This document shows positions 34,388-43,606 of a DNA stretch of 64,000 bases, piece by piece. Each line of letters starts with the position of its first letter. Within the stretch, counting starts at the first letter, position 1. Below the pieces are notes generated by a model. That model was not told the origin of the DNA, made no database searches, and saw nothing but the letters and a program-made list of their open reading frames with translations. Origin of the DNA: Luteimonas yindakuii (lineage in GTDB: Bacteria > Pseudomonadota > Gammaproteobacteria > Xanthomonadales > Xanthomonadaceae); NCBI RefSeq assembly GCF_004803715.2, contig NZ_CP039383.2, positions 1,426,001 through 1,490,000 on the forward strand, given 5' to 3'. The position numbers and the translations under genes are program-made.

Positions 34388-35857
34388 TCAACGCGTGTTG
34401 AGCTTGCTGTTGCGGCGGCCGTACAGGAAATAGATCAGCAGGCCGACGACCGTCCATGCGGTGAACAGGTGCCAGTGCTCCAGGAACGACTGGAAGAACA
34501 GGAACATGCAGGCCAGGAAGCCGAGCGGGCAGATGATCGACGCCGCCGGCACGCGGAACGGGCGATGCAGTTCCGGGCGCGTACGGCGCAGCACCAGCAC
34601 GCCCAGGCACACGGTGGCGAACGCGATCAGGGTGCCCATCGACACCAGCTCGCCAAGCACGCTGAGCGGCATCAGGCCGGCAAGCAGGCAGGCCGCGATG
34701 CCGACGATGATGGTGCCGACGTAAGGCGTGTGGTGCTTCGGATGCACGCGGCCGAACACCTTCGGCAGCAGGCCGTCGCGGGCCATGGTGTAGAAGATGC
34801 GCGGCTGCGCCATCAGCATCACCAGGATCACCGACGACAGGCCGGCGATCGCGCCGATCTCCACCGCGGTCTTGAGCCAGGCGAGTTCGGCATAGGGCTC
34901 GAGCGCGGTGGCCACCGGCTTGGCGGTGTTGAGCTCGGTGAACGGCGTCATCCCGGTGAGCACGGCGCACACGGCGATGTAGATCACCGTGCACAGCGCC
35001 AGCGAGCCGAGGATGCCGATCGGCATGTCGCGCTGCGGGTTCTTGGCTTCACCGGCAGCGGTGGACACCGCGTCGAACCCGATATAGGCGAAGAACACCA
35101 CGGTGGCGGCGCGGAACACGCCTTCCATGCCGAACTGGCCGGGGCCGGTGTTCTCCGGGATGAAGGGCGTCCAGTTGGCGGGGTCGACGTAGAAGATGCC
35201 GACACCCAGGAACGCGGCGATGACCGTCACCTTGATGGCCACCACGATCCCGTTGACGAACGCCGACTGGGTGATGCCGACGTAGCACAGCCCGCTCACC
35301 GCGGCCACGATCACCACCGCCGGCAGGTTGAACATGTTCGCGGTGCGGACGAAACCGCCGTTCTCCCATGCGATCGGCGCGCCGGCGAGCTCGGCGGGGA
35401 ACGGTATCCCCAGCGTCGAGGTGAGGAAGCTGACCAGGTAGCCGGACCAGCCGACCGCCACCGTCGACGAGGCGAACAGGTACTCCAGCACCAGGCACCA
35501 GCCGATGAACCAGGCAACGAACTCGCCCAGCGTCGCGTATGAATACGAGTAGGCGCTGCCCGACACCGGCAGCAGGGCCGCGAACTCGGCATAGCACAGG
35601 CCGGCCAGCGCACAGGCGATGCCGGCGATGACGAAGCTCAGCATGATCGCCGGGCCGGCGTGGTTCGCCGCGGCCTGGCCGGTCAGCACGAAGATGCCGG
35701 CGCCGATGACCGCACCCAGGCCGAGCAGCACGAGGTGCCGGGCGGTGAGGGTGCGCTTGAGTTGTACTTCGCCTTCGAGACTCCCTTCGACAGGTTCGCC
35801 CGCGTCCACGTGCGGTGCGGCTTGTACCGGTTTGACCCTGAAGAGGTCTCTGAGCAT
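34388..35857 (-). CDS. Cationic amino acid transporter-like APC permease
   Basis: A 489-residue APC-superfamily permease of the YfnA/CAT type, with twelve to fourteen membrane helices. Evidence: LLGLGAVIGAGIFVLTGQAA in TM1 (G-A-G-I-F), SGSAYSYSYATLGEFVAWFI in TM3, FFAYIGFDAVSTAAGEAKNP (CAT-type TM8 motif) and MAQPRIFYTMARDGLLPKVF. Likely imports basic or neutral amino acids. Start is the ATG at 35857, preceded by GGGGA in CTGGGGAACAAC; an ATG at 35872 is an alternative. It diverges from the Nudix gene (152 nt). Confidence 0.9.
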   Translation of the reverse strand: MLRDLFRVKPVQAAPHVDAGEPVEGSLEGEVQLKRTLTARHLVLLGLGAVIGAGIFVLTGQAAANHAGPAIMLSFVIAGIACALAGLCYAEFAALLPVSGSAYSYSYATLGEFVAWFIGWCLVLEYLFASSTVAVGWSGYLVSFLTSTLGIPFPAELAGAPIAWENGGFVRTANMFNLPAVVIVAAVSGLCYVGITQSAFVNGIVVAIKVTVIAAFLGVGIFYVDPANWTPFIPENTGPGQFGMEGVFRAATVVFFAYIGFDAVSTAAGEAKNPQRDMPIGILGSLALCTVIYIAVCAVLTGMTPFTELNTAKPVATALEPYAELAWLKTAVEIGAIAGLSSVILVMLMAQPRIFYTMARDGLLPKVFGRVHPKHHTPYVGTIIVGIAACLLAGLMPLSVLGELVSMGTLIAFATVCLGVLVLRRTRPELHRPFRVPAASIICPLGFLACMFLFFQSFLEHWHLFTAWTVVGLLIYFLYGRRNSKLNTR

Positions 35858-36009
35858 GTTGTTCCCCAGCATTGAGTGCGAGCGGGACGTCGCAAGGACG
35901 CCTGCGGTGCGCGCTCCCCCCGGGAACGCAACCGCCGTACCTTGCCAAAGCCGCCACGGGATCACAAGCAGGTGAAGACGTGGATAATCCTGCGCTTTGC
36001 GCTGCCCCT

Positions 36010-36585
36010 ATGCCATTGGTCATGCACCTGGACACACCATCGCGCGAGCTGGTTGAGGATCTCGCCGAGTACGCCCTGCGCTGGCCCGAAGAGGCCGGCG
36101 TCGCACATGCGTTCGCCGCGCTGCTCGACGATGCCGTCGATCCCTTCAGGCGCGAACGGCTGGCCGGGCATTTCACCGCATCGGCCTGGCTGGTCAGCGC
36201 CGACGGCCAGCGCACCCTGTTGACCCACCACCGCAAGCTGGGCCGCTGGCTGCAGCCGGGCGGGCATGCGGACGGCGATCGTGATCTGGCCGCCGCCGCG
36301 CTACGCGAGGCCTGCGAAGAGACCGGCGTGGCCGGGCTGGGGGTCGAAGGCGGGATCTTCGATCTCGACCGGCACTGGATTCCCGAACGCGCCGACGTGC
36401 CCGGGCACTGGCACCACGACGTGCGCTACGTGGTGCGCGCAGGGTTCGACGAGCGCTTCGTGGTGAGCGACGAGTCGCATGCTCTTGCGTGGCGACCGGT
36501 CGACGTCGTGGCGTCCGATCCGGACGCGGATCCGTCGCTCAGGCGGATGGCGCGCAAATGGCTGGCGCGGATGGCCGATGCCTGA
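36010..36585 (+). CDS. NUDIX hydrolase
   Basis: A 191-residue Nudix hydrolase acting on a nucleoside diphosphate linked to another moiety. The box is GGHADGD followed by LREACEETGV: the catalytic R-E-x-x-E-E-x-G-V part is intact, but the first conserved glutamate (G-x5-E) is Arg, as in some members with a GGH-x-D-G-D opening. An N-terminal helical segment (SRELVEDLAEYALRWPEE) is typical of this branch. The ATG at 36010 was chosen over in-frame sequence to 35872 because that lies in the divergent intergenic region; MHLDTPS at 36022 is an alternative. Its stop is 9 nt from that of phoU, convergent. Confidence 0.88.
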   Translation: MPLVMHLDTPSRELVEDLAEYALRWPEEAGVAHAFAALLDDAVDPFRRERLAGHFTASAWLVSADGQRTLLTHHRKLGRWLQPGGHADGDRDLAAAALREACEETGVAGLGVEGGIFDLDRHWIPERADVPGHWHHDVRYVVRAGFDERFVVSDESHALAWRPVDVVASDPDADPSLRRMARKWLARMADA

Positions 36586-36594
36586 GGGAAGCCT

Positions 36595-37296
36595 TCAACC
36601 CACGGTGTTGGTCGCGTCGCGCTTCTCGCGCGGCGGCAGGCTGTCGTCGCCATGCACCAGGAACCACACGTTCTCGGCGATGTTGGTGGCGTGGTCGCCG
36701 ATGCGCTCGAGGTTCTTGGCGATGAACAGCAGATGGGTGCACGGCGTGATCGAGCGCGCGTCCTCCATCATGTAGGTCAGCAGTTCGCGGAACAGGCTGG
36801 TGTAGCGCGCGTCGAGTTCGGCATCGGAGGCGCGGATGCGCTGCGCCGCTTCGGCATCGCTGTCGCGGTACGCCACCAGCACGTCGCGCAGCTGGCGCAC
36901 GGCGAGTTCGGCCAGCACGTTGAGGCCGCGGGTCAGCGGCAACGGTGGCGACTGGTTGAGTGCCATCGAACGCTTGGCCGCGTTCGCCGCGTAGTCACCG
37001 ATGCGTTCGATGTCGGACGACACCCGCAGGGCGGCGAGGATCTCGCGCAGGTCGCGCGCCATCGGGCCACGCAGCGCCAGCCGCATGACGTCGTGGCTGA
37101 TTTCCTTCTCCAGCGAATCGATCGCCTCGTCATTGGCGATGACGCGCGCGGCGGCGCTGTCGTCGCGACGCTCGATCACGTCGAGCGCGGCCTCGAGCTG
37201 CGAGGCGGCCATTTCGCCCATGCGCAGGATCTCGGCCAGCAGTCGCTGGCGTTCGTCGTCGTAGCTCTTGACGATATGGCTGTGGGGCGTGGTCAT
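36595..37296 (-). CDS. phoU: Phosphate transport system regulator PhoU
   Basis: A 233-residue PhoU. It consists of two three-helix repeats; the metal-binding signatures of both are visible as SSDIERIGDYAANAAKRS (about 91-108) and AKNLERIGDHATNIAENV (about 193-210), i.e. E-x-x-D each. PhoU mediates the inhibitory signal from the PstSCAB transporter to the PhoR kinase when phosphate is ample. It is the last gene of the pst run, 58 nt after pstB, on the same strand. PhoB/PhoR are not in the window. Confidence 0.96.
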   Translation of the reverse strand: MTTPHSHIVKSYDDERQRLLAEILRMGEMAASQLEAALDVIERRDDSAAARVIANDEAIDSLEKEISHDVMRLALRGPMARDLREILAALRVSSDIERIGDYAANAAKRSMALNQSPPLPLTRGLNVLAELAVRQLRDVLVAYRDSDAEAAQRIRASDAELDARYTSLFRELLTYMMEDARSITPCTHLLFIAKNLERIGDHATNIAENVWFLVHGDDSLPPREKRDATNTVG

Positions 37297-37354
37297 GGCA
37301 GTTTCCGGCGGATGGCGTCTGGACGGCGGTCGATGGGCGGGCGGGCGCGACGCC

Positions 37355-38209
37355 TCAACCGAACCGGCCGGTGATGTAGTCCTCGGTCTGCTGCTTCGAG
37401 GGGTTGGAGAAGATCGTCTGCGTGGTGTCGTGCTCGATCAGGTCGCCGAGGTACAAGAAGGCGGTGAAGTCGGACACGCGTGCCGCCTGCTGCATGTTGT
37501 GGGTGACGATCACGATCGTGTAATCGCGCTTGAGATCCTCGATCAGCTGTTCGATGCGGCTGGTGGAAATGGGGTCGAGTGCGGACGTCGGCTCGTCGAG
37601 CAGCAGCACGTCGGGGCGCAGCGCCACCGCGCGCGCGATGCACAGCCGCTGCTGCTGGCCGCCCGACAGGCCGAGCGCGCTCTGGCCGAGCTTGTCCTTG
37701 ACCTCGTCCCACAGCGCCGCCTGCCGCAGCGCGAGTTCGACGCGTTCGTGCATCTTCGCCTTCGACAGCTTCTCGTGGTGGCGGATGGCGTAGGCGACGT
37801 TCTCGTAGATCGTCATCGGGAACGGCACCGGCTTCTGGAACACCATGCCCACCTTGCTGCGAAGGCGGTTGAGCGGGTACTTCGGGGCCAGCACGTTCTC
37901 GCCGTCCAGCAGCACTTCGCCGCTGGCCTGCATGCCCGGATACAGCGCATAGATGCGGTTGAACACGCGCAGCAGGGTGGACTTGCCGCAGCCCGACGGC
38001 CCGATCATCGCCGTGACCCGCTTCTCGGGGATCTCGAGGTCGATGCCCTTGAGCGCGTGGAACTTGCCGTAGTGGAAGTCCAGGTTGCGCGCGGCGATCT
38101 TCACCGGCGCCGCGTCCTGCGCCGCGCGCTCGGGCATCGCCACCTGGATCCGCTGCGGCGCATGGGCGGTGGTTTCGTTCATGGACAGGTCCGTCGCGAA
38201 GAGGGTCAT
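37355..38209 (-). CDS. pstB: Phosphate ABC transporter ATP-binding protein
   Basis: A 284-residue ATPase of the PstSCAB phosphate importer. Walker [17 protein letters not shown] (about 71-86), Q-loop [15 protein letters not shown], signature [16 protein letters not shown], Walker [14 protein letters not shown] and the switch His in VTHNMQQ are all typical of PstB (TIGR00972). The start ATG at 38209 overlaps nothing essential; ATG 38182 is a possible shorter start, and a TTG nine nt upstream overlaps pstA. Start is uncertain by up to nine codons. It lies just after pstA, so it is co-transcribed. Confidence 0.97.
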   Translation of the reverse strand: MTLFATDLSMNETTAHAPQRIQVAMPERAAQDAAPVKIAARNLDFHYGKFHALKGIDLEIPEKRVTAMIGPSGCGKSTLLRVFNRIYALYPGMQASGEVLLDGENVLAPKYPLNRLRSKVGMVFQKPVPFPMTIYENVAYAIRHHEKLSKAKMHERVELALRQAALWDEVKDKLGQSALGLSGGQQQRLCIARAVALRPDVLLLDEPTSALDPISTSRIEQLIEDLKRDYTIVIVTHNMQQAARVSDFTAFLYLGDLIEHDTTQTIFSNPSKQQTEDYITGRFG

Positions 38210-38214
38210 GGCGG

Positions 38215-39099
38215 TCAATCGTTGGAGATGCGGTTGCGCAGCAGCAGGGCACGGGCCAGCAGGCTGACCACGAGCACGAATGCGGTCAGTACCAGTGCGC
38301 CGGCCCAGGCGAGTTGCTGCCAGGATTCATAGGGGCTGCCGGCGTACTGGTACATCACCAGCGGCACGCTGGCCATCGGCCGGGTAACGTCGCTGTTCCA
38401 GTACTGGTTGCCGAACGCGGTGAACAGCAGCGGCGCGGTTTCACCCGAGATGCGGGCAAGTGCCAGCAGCACGCCGGTCACGATGCCGGCCATCGCGCTG
38501 CGGTAGAGCACCTGCACGATGACCTTCCACTGCGGGATGCCCAGCGACAGCGCGGCCTCGCGCATCTGCGTCGGCACCAGGCGCAGCATCTCGTCGGTGG
38601 TGCGCACCACCACCGGCAGCACGATGAAGGCCAGTGCCAGTGCGCCCGCGAGCGCGGAGAAGCGCCCGCCGGTCTGCATCACGAACAGGGTGTAGACGAA
38701 CAGGCCCAGCACGATCGACGGCGCCGACAGCAGGATGTCGTTGACGAAGCGCACCACGGTGCCGACCTTGCGGGCATTGCCGTACTCGGCAAGCCATGTG
38801 CCGGCGGCCACGCCCAGCGGAGTGCCGATGGCGATCGCCAGTGCACACATCACCGCGCTGCCGAAGAAGGCGTTGAGCAGGCCGCCTTCGACCATCGGCG
38901 GCGGCGTCATCTGGGTGAACAGTTCGACGTTGATGCCGCCCGCGGCCTTGGTCACCAGCGTCCACAGGATCCAGCCGAGGAAGAACAGGCCGAAGCAGGC
39001 GGTGAGCACCGACAGCACGATGGCGACCACGTTGCGGATGCGCCGGCGCAGGTACAGCGCATCGGATCCGTGCGAAGCCTGGTTGGCGGTCATGTCCAT
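38215..39099 (-). CDS. pstA: Phosphate ABC transporter permease PstA
   Basis: A 294-residue inner-membrane permease with six hydrophobic segments, forming the channel with PstC. The coupling-loop (EAA) motif is [20 protein letters not shown]; PstA signatures include [20 protein letters not shown] and [20 protein letters not shown]. The ATG at 39099 overlaps the pstC stop (TGATG); a GTG at 39102 overlaps it as GTGA. Either gives translational coupling. Orientation and order pstC-pstA-pstB are standard. Confidence 0.97.
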   Translation of the reverse strand: MDMTANQASHGSDALYLRRRIRNVVAIVLSVLTACFGLFFLGWILWTLVTKAAGGINVELFTQMTPPPMVEGGLLNAFFGSAVMCALAIAIGTPLGVAAGTWLAEYGNARKVGTVVRFVNDILLSAPSIVLGLFVYTLFVMQTGGRFSALAGALALAFIVLPVVVRTTDEMLRLVPTQMREAALSLGIPQWKVIVQVLYRSAMAGIVTGVLLALARISGETAPLLFTAFGNQYWNSDVTRPMASVPLVMYQYAGSPYESWQQLAWAGALVLTAFVLVVSLLARALLLRNRISND

Positions 39100-40073
39100 C
39101 ACGAACCCTCCCGGCGCGACAGCTGCATCAGCATCAGGCGGGCGATGGCCAGCACCACGAACGTCACCAGGAACAGGACGAAGCCCAGCAGCAACAGGGC
39201 GGAGCGATACGTCTCGGTGGCCTCACCGAAGTCGTTGGCGATCAGCGCGGCGATGGTGGTGCCGGGCTCGAGCAGCGACGGCGTCAGGCGCACCGAGTTG
39301 CCGATCACGAAGGCGACCGCCATGGTCTCGCCAAGCGCGCGACCGAGGCCCAGGAACACGCCGCCGATCACCGCCGAGCGGGTGTAGGGCAGCACGATGT
39401 CCCAGCTGACTTCCCACTTGGTGGCGCCCAGCGCGTACGCGGATTCCTTCAGCCGCGTGGGCACGGTCAGGAACACTTCGCGCATGACCGATGAAATGAA
39501 CGGGATCACCATGATCGCCAGCACGAAGCCGGCGGTGAGCATGCCGATGCCCAGCGGCGGGCCCCGGAACAGCATGCCGATGCCGGGGATGGTGCCGAGG
39601 TGGTCGTTGAGCCAGGGGGTGACGTACTCGGTCATCACTGGCACCAGCACGAACAGGCCCCACATGCCGTAGATGATCGACGGGATGCCGGCCAGCAGTT
39701 CGATTGCCGTGCCCACCGGGCCGCGCAACCAGCGCGGCGCCACCTCGGTGAGGAAGAACGCGATGCCGAAGCTCACCGGCACCGCGATCAGCATCGCGAT
39801 GAGCGCGGTGACGATGGTGCCGTAGATCGGCACCAGCGCCCCGTACCTGTTCTCGACCGGATTCCAGTCGGCGGAATAGAAGAAGCTCAGGCCTTCGCTG
39901 GCAAGCACGTCGCGCCCGCCCCACAGCATCGACAGCGCGGCACTGGCCAGTGCCAGCAGCACGAACACCACGGTGCCGGTGAGCACCCAGCGGAACATGC
40001 GGTCCGCACGTGCGTCGCGGATGTCGCGGCCGGTGGGTGCCGGCTGCGACTGGGGGAGGGAGGTGGCGTTCAT
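39099..40073 (-). CDS. pstC: Phosphate ABC transporter permease PstC
   Basis: A 324-residue permease. Six hydrophobic segments; the periplasmic loop between TM1 and TM2 contains DWNPVENRYGALVPIYGT, the PstC-diagnostic W-N-P-x(3)-x-Y-G-x-L-P motif; the coupling loop is RLKESAYALGATKWEVSWDI; later GLGRALGETMAVAFVIGNS. It pairs with PstA. It begins 21 nt after the pstS stop on the same transcript and its stop overlaps the pstA start. Confidence 0.97.
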   Translation of the reverse strand: MNATSLPQSQPAPTGRDIRDARADRMFRWVLTGTVVFVLLALASAALSMLWGGRDVLASEGLSFFYSADWNPVENRYGALVPIYGTIVTALIAMLIAVPVSFGIAFFLTEVAPRWLRGPVGTAIELLAGIPSIIYGMWGLFVLVPVMTEYVTPWLNDHLGTIPGIGMLFRGPPLGIGMLTAGFVLAIMVIPFISSVMREVFLTVPTRLKESAYALGATKWEVSWDIVLPYTRSAVIGGVFLGLGRALGETMAVAFVIGNSVRLTPSLLEPGTTIAALIANDFGEATETYRSALLLLGFVLFLVTFVVLAIARLMLMQLSRREGS

Positions 40074-40094
40074 GCGCGGGGCGTCGGCCGGTGC

Positions 40095-41201
40095 TTACTG
40101 CTGCGGCTGGAAGCCGAACGCGTCCTGCCAGTACGCCCGTACCTGCTGAACCAGCGGCTCGGGCAGCGGCACGTAGTGCAGTTCGGAGGCCTGGGTCTTG
40201 CCGTTCTCGAACGACCAGTTGAAGAACTCGAGCGCCGCGCGTGCACGCTCGGCGTCACGCGGCTGCTTGTGCATCAGCATGAAGTTGGTGGCGGTGATCG
40301 GCCAGGCATTCACGCCGGGGGCATCGGTGATCACCAGGTTGAAGTCCTGTGCGTTGGCCCAGTCGGCCGTCTCGGCGGCCGCGGCGAAGGTGGTCTCGCT
40401 GGGTTCCACCCAGTTGCCTGCCGCATTGCGCAAAGACGCATACGGCATGCTGTTCTGCAGCGCGTAGGCGAGTTCCACGTAGCCGATCGAACCCTTGATC
40501 TGCTGCACGTAGGAGGCCACGCCCTCGTTGCCCTTGCCGCCGACGCCGGTCGACCACTGCACGGTGGTGCCTTCGCCGACCTTCGACTTCCACTCCGGGC
40601 TGACCTTGGAGAGGTAGTTGGTGAAGTTGAACGTGGTGCCGGAGCCGTCCGAGCGATGGACGATGCTGATCTTGCCTGCCGGCAGGGCGGTGCCCGGGTT
40701 CAGCGCCACGATCGCCGGGTCATTCCAGGTGGTGATCGCACCCATGAAGATGCCGGCCAGCGTGGGGCCGTCGAGGCGCAGCTGGCCCGGAGCGAGGCCT
40801 TCGATGTTCACCACCGGGACCACGCCGCCGATCGCCGACGGGAACTGGCCGAGGCCGGCTTCGGCGAGCTCGGCGCTGTCGAGCGGGCGGTCGGACGAGC
40901 CGAAGTCGACCGTGCCGGCCTTGATCTGGGCGATGCCGCCGCCGGAACCGATCGACTGGTAATTGACGCGGTGGCCGGTGGCGGCGTTGTAGTCGGCCGA
41001 CCACTTGGACACCAGCGGGAAGATGAAAGAAGCACCGGCGCCGGAGATCTCGGCGGCGACGCGGTCACCGCTGCCCTGGCTGGCGGTGCCATCCGCGGAC
41101 GGCGCACCGCTGGTCTGCGCATCGTTGGACGGCTGGCACGCGGCCAGGCCGAACGCGATCGACAGGGTGAGGGCGGCCAGGCGGGCCCGGGAGAGGTTCA
41201 T
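40095..41201 (-). CDS. pstS: Phosphate-binding lipoprotein PstS (copy 1)
   Basis: A 368-residue periplasmic phosphate receptor. The lipobox is FGLAACQPS (Cys22), followed by a Ser/Gly/Thr/Asp-rich linker (about 23-50). Phosphate-binding loops are complete: ISGAGASFIFPLVSKW, YQSIGSGGGIAQIKAGTVDF, GSSDRPL and VHRSDGSGTTFNFTNYLSK. The ATG at 41201 has GGAG six nt upstream. It is first in the run pstS-pstC-pstA-pstB-phoU and lies downstream of a second pstS, from which it is separated by a terminator and a Pho-box-like site. The proteins are clearly paralogous but diverged. Confidence 0.96.
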   Translation of the reverse strand: MNLSRARLAALTLSIAFGLAACQPSNDAQTSGAPSADGTASQGSGDRVAAEISGAGASFIFPLVSKWSADYNAATGHRVNYQSIGSGGGIAQIKAGTVDFGSSDRPLDSAELAEAGLGQFPSAIGGVVPVVNIEGLAPGQLRLDGPTLAGIFMGAITTWNDPAIVALNPGTALPAGKISIVHRSDGSGTTFNFTNYLSKVSPEWKSKVGEGTTVQWSTGVGGKGNEGVASYVQQIKGSIGYVELAYALQNSMPYASLRNAAGNWVEPSETTFAAAAETADWANAQDFNLVITDAPGVNAWPITATNFMLMHKQPRDAERARAALEFFNWSFENGKTQASELHYVPLPEPLVQQVRAYWQDAFGFQPQQ

Positions 41202-41261
41202 GCGCACTCCAGATCATGGAAGGCCGGCAACCCGGCGATGCGCCTATGAAATGATGTTTTT

Positions 41262-41279
41262 GTTTCAGCTTGATTACAG
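41262..41279 (-). promoter_or_regulatory. Candidate Pho box upstream of pstS copy 1
   Basis: On the minus strand CTGTAAT-CAAG-CTGAAAC, two 7-nt half-sites with 4-nt spacing, resembles the PhoB consensus CTGTCAT-N4-CTGTCAY (6/7 and 5/7). It is 61 nt upstream of the ATG in an AT-rich stretch of otherwise GC-rich DNA. Confidence 0.5.
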
Positions 41280-41330
41280 GGCTGCCGTTCGCCGCCGCGG
41301 GGTCCGGTGCGATTCACGGTCGCGCACGCG

Positions 41331-41356
41331 AAAGGCGGGCCCTGAGGCCCGCCCTT
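41331..41356 (-). terminator. Terminator of pstS copy 2
   Basis: An 8-bp stem (GGCGGGCC / GGCCCGCC) with a CTGA loop; read on the minus strand it is followed by TTT, 21-46 nt after the pstS copy 2 stop. Confidence 0.65.
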
Positions 41357-41376
41357 GGGGACGCCGGATGCCGGCG

Positions 41377-42399
41377 TCAGTTGCCGCCCTGCTGCTGGCG
41401 CCAGTAGCCCTCGATCCGCTGGACCAGCGAGTCCGGCAGCGGCACGTAGTCGAGTGCACGGGCCTGGGCATCGCCGTTGGCGTACACCCAGCGGAAGAAC
41501 TCCCGCGCCTGGCGCGCACCTTCCGGACTGCGCGGCTGCTTGCGCATCAGGATGAAGTTGGTGGCGGTGATCGGCCAGGCGGCCTCACCGGGGGCGTTGG
41601 TCATGACCAGGTGGAAGTCGCGCGCATTGGCCCAGTCGGCGCTGGCCGCCGCGGCGGCGAAGCTTTCCTCACCCGGCTGCACCCAGCGGCCGGCGGCGTT
41701 GCGCATCTGCGCATGCGACAGCCGGTTCTGCACCGCATACGACAGCTCCACATAGCCGATGCTGTTGCGGACCTGGCGCACATAGGCCGACACGCCCTCG
41801 TTGCCCTTGCCGCCGATGCCGGTCGGCCAGCGCACAGAGGTGCCTTCGCCGATCGAGGACTTCCACTCCGGGCTGACCTTGGACAGGTAGTTGACGAAGT
41901 TGAAGGTGGTGCCCGAACCGTCCGAACGGTGCACGACGGTGATGCGCGACGCCGGCAGCGTCAGCCCGGGGTTGAGCGCCACGATTGCCGGGTCGTTCCA
42001 GCTGCTGATCCTGCCGAGGAAGATATTGGCCAGCGCCGCGCCATCCAGGCGTAGCGCGCCGGGTGCCACGCCGGTCACGTTGACGATCGGCACCACCCCG
42101 CCGATCACCGACGGGAACTGCACCAGGCCGGACGACGCGAGCTCCTCCGGCTTCAGCGGCGCATCCGAGGAGCCGAAGTCCACGGTGCCGGCCTTGATCT
42201 GCGCGATGCCGCCGCCGGAGCCGATCGACTGGTAGTTGACCTGGTGCCCGGTGGCCTGGCGGTAGTCGGCCGACCAGCGGGTCATGACCGGATAGATGAA
42301 GGAGGCGCCGGCGCCGGTGACTTCCGCTGCAGCCGCCGGCAGGGCGACGCAGGCAGCCAGGGCGATGGCGGCAAGCCGGACTAGAGGTTTGATGGACAC
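41377..42399 (-). CDS. pstS: Phosphate-binding protein PstS (copy 2, Sec-secreted)
   Basis: A 340-residue second phosphate receptor. The signal peptide ends AALPAAAAEVTG and there is no lipoprotein linker, so unlike copy 1 this one should be free in the periplasm; the mature protein starts almost directly with VTGAGASFIYPVMTRW. Binding loops: YQSIGSGGGIAQIKAGTVDF, GSSDAPLKPEE and HRSDGSGTTFNFVNYLSKV. It starts at GTG 42399, with GGGAG seven nt upstream. It has its own Pho-box-like site and terminator, so it can be expressed apart from the transporter genes, for instance at a much higher level. Confidence 0.95.
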   Translation of the reverse strand: MSIKPLVRLAAIALAACVALPAAAAEVTGAGASFIYPVMTRWSADYRQATGHQVNYQSIGSGGGIAQIKAGTVDFGSSDAPLKPEELASSGLVQFPSVIGGVVPIVNVTGVAPGALRLDGAALANIFLGRISSWNDPAIVALNPGLTLPASRITVVHRSDGSGTTFNFVNYLSKVSPEWKSSIGEGTSVRWPTGIGGKGNEGVSAYVRQVRNSIGYVELSYAVQNRLSHAQMRNAAGRWVQPGEESFAAAAASADWANARDFHLVMTNAPGEAAWPITATNFILMRKQPRSPEGARQAREFFRWVYANGDAQARALDYVPLPDSLVQRIEGYWRQQQGGN

Positions 42400-42479
42400 G
42401 ATGTGCTCCCGATGCGTAACGGACGATTCCGCTCGCGGCGCATTCAATCGTGTGTCGATGATCGAACCGTGGCAGCGGG

Positions 42480-42497
42480 ATGACCGCGCCGTGACAA
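42480..42497 (-). promoter_or_regulatory. Candidate Pho box upstream of pstS copy 2
   Basis: On the minus strand TTGTCAC-GGCG-CGGTCAT matches the PhoB half-site pattern CTGTCAY-N4-CTGTCAT with 6/7 in each half. It lies 81 nt upstream of the GTG start. Confidence 0.6.
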
Positions 42498-42589
42498 CGG
42501 CGCATCCGCGTGACGGGTTCGGCCGCGCCGTCGGCGATGCCCGGGTGCCGTCCCCGTCGTGGGACCGGACCAACGGAAGTCCGGCGCGC

Positions 42590-43537
42590 TCAGTAGCTCC
42601 GGCACTGGCGGAAGCGCACCTGTCCGCCACTGTCCGGCGGCGGCGTGAGCTGGATGCGCGACGAGGCGATGTCGGCGTGGCGCACGATCAGTGGACACAG
42701 CGCAGCGAAGGCCGCATCGGCATCGTCATCGAGCAGATGCACTTCCAGGGTGGACTGGGTGGTCCATAGCGCGCGGTCGACCATCGGCAGGGTCGCGATC
42801 GAGGTGACCACCGCGCGCCGCTGCTGCTCGGGCGACGGCTCTTCCGCCGCGTCACCTTGCAGGTCTTCCGCTGCGGTTGCAGGGCTGTCGACGGCCGCTG
42901 CCGGCGCAGGCTGGGCGACGCTGGGCGTATCGACACGCGTGGATACCGGTGCGGGCAGCACCACGAAGGTCGCGATGCCTGCCAGCAGCGCGACCAGCCA
43001 GACCATCAGCGTGCGCTGTCGTGCGCGCTGGGCGGCGCCCGCGCAGATGGCGGCCAGTTGACCGGGCTTGAGAAGCTCCCGCACCTCGGGCCACAGCGTG
43101 GGACCATCCAGCAGTTCGATCTGCTGGTTGGCCGATGCCGCGCGCGCGTTTCCATCGATCCGGCCCTGGGTGACCAGCAGCCCGCCGGTGGCATTGGCCA
43201 TATGCACGTCGCTGACCAGCTCGTTGACCGTCAGCTTGCCGATGATGAAGGCGCTGCCGTGCTTGCACGACAACAACCAGCGCTCATGGCCGCGACCCAG
43301 GGTGTATTCGCTGTCGCCCGAGGCGGCCTCCTTGTCCAGCACGCGGGTGAAACCGCGGCGCGCCATCGCCTCCAGCACGAGATGCAGGAATTCGCGCCAG
43401 GACATCGCCGCCAGTGCGCGCATCCCGGCCGCGGTCTCGTCGCGTCGCATCAGGATGCCGCGGACATAGAACGTTCCCACCACCCCGACCGACGCCATTA
43501 CCGCGATCGCGACGACCCACTGCAGCACTGCACTCAC
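42590..43537 (-). CDS. Membrane protein with restriction-endonuclease-like (Mrr-type) domain
   Basis: A 315-residue protein. One membrane helix at about 4-26 (VLQWVVAIAVMASVGVVGTF), then an Mrr_cat-like fold: EFLHLVLEAMARRGFTRVLD (first helix), GDSEYTLGRGHERWLLSCKH (strands carrying the D and K of a PD-(D/E)xK site; the usual E/Q before K is Ser/Cys), and GGLLVTQGRIDGNARAAS (last strand). A second membrane helix is at about 180-198 (MVWLVALLAGIATFVVLP) and an unusual C-terminal domain follows. The missing E/Q suggests a non-nucleolytic role. GTG start at 43537 with AAGGGG upstream. It precedes pstS on the same strand, but an independent promoter separates them. Confidence 0.7.
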   Translation of the reverse strand: MSAVLQWVVAIAVMASVGVVGTFYVRGILMRRDETAAGMRALAAMSWREFLHLVLEAMARRGFTRVLDKEAASGDSEYTLGRGHERWLLSCKHGSAFIIGKLTVNELVSDVHMANATGGLLVTQGRIDGNARAASANQQIELLDGPTLWPEVRELLKPGQLAAICAGAAQRARQRTLMVWLVALLAGIATFVVLPAPVSTRVDTPSVAQPAPAAAVDSPATAAEDLQGDAAEEPSPEQQRRAVVTSIATLPMVDRALWTTQSTLEVHLLDDDADAAFAALCPLIVRHADIASSRIQLTPPPDSGGQVRFRQCRSY

Positions 43538-43606
43538 GACGACCCCTTCTTCGCACCGGACGCCTGTTGCCGGCGGCCGGCAGGATAGACGGATTCGGCC
43601 GGGCGT

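Noticed and set aside
35872..36009. N-terminal extension of the Nudix protein
   Set aside because: It lies in the divergent promoter region and adds low-complexity sequence without family similarity.
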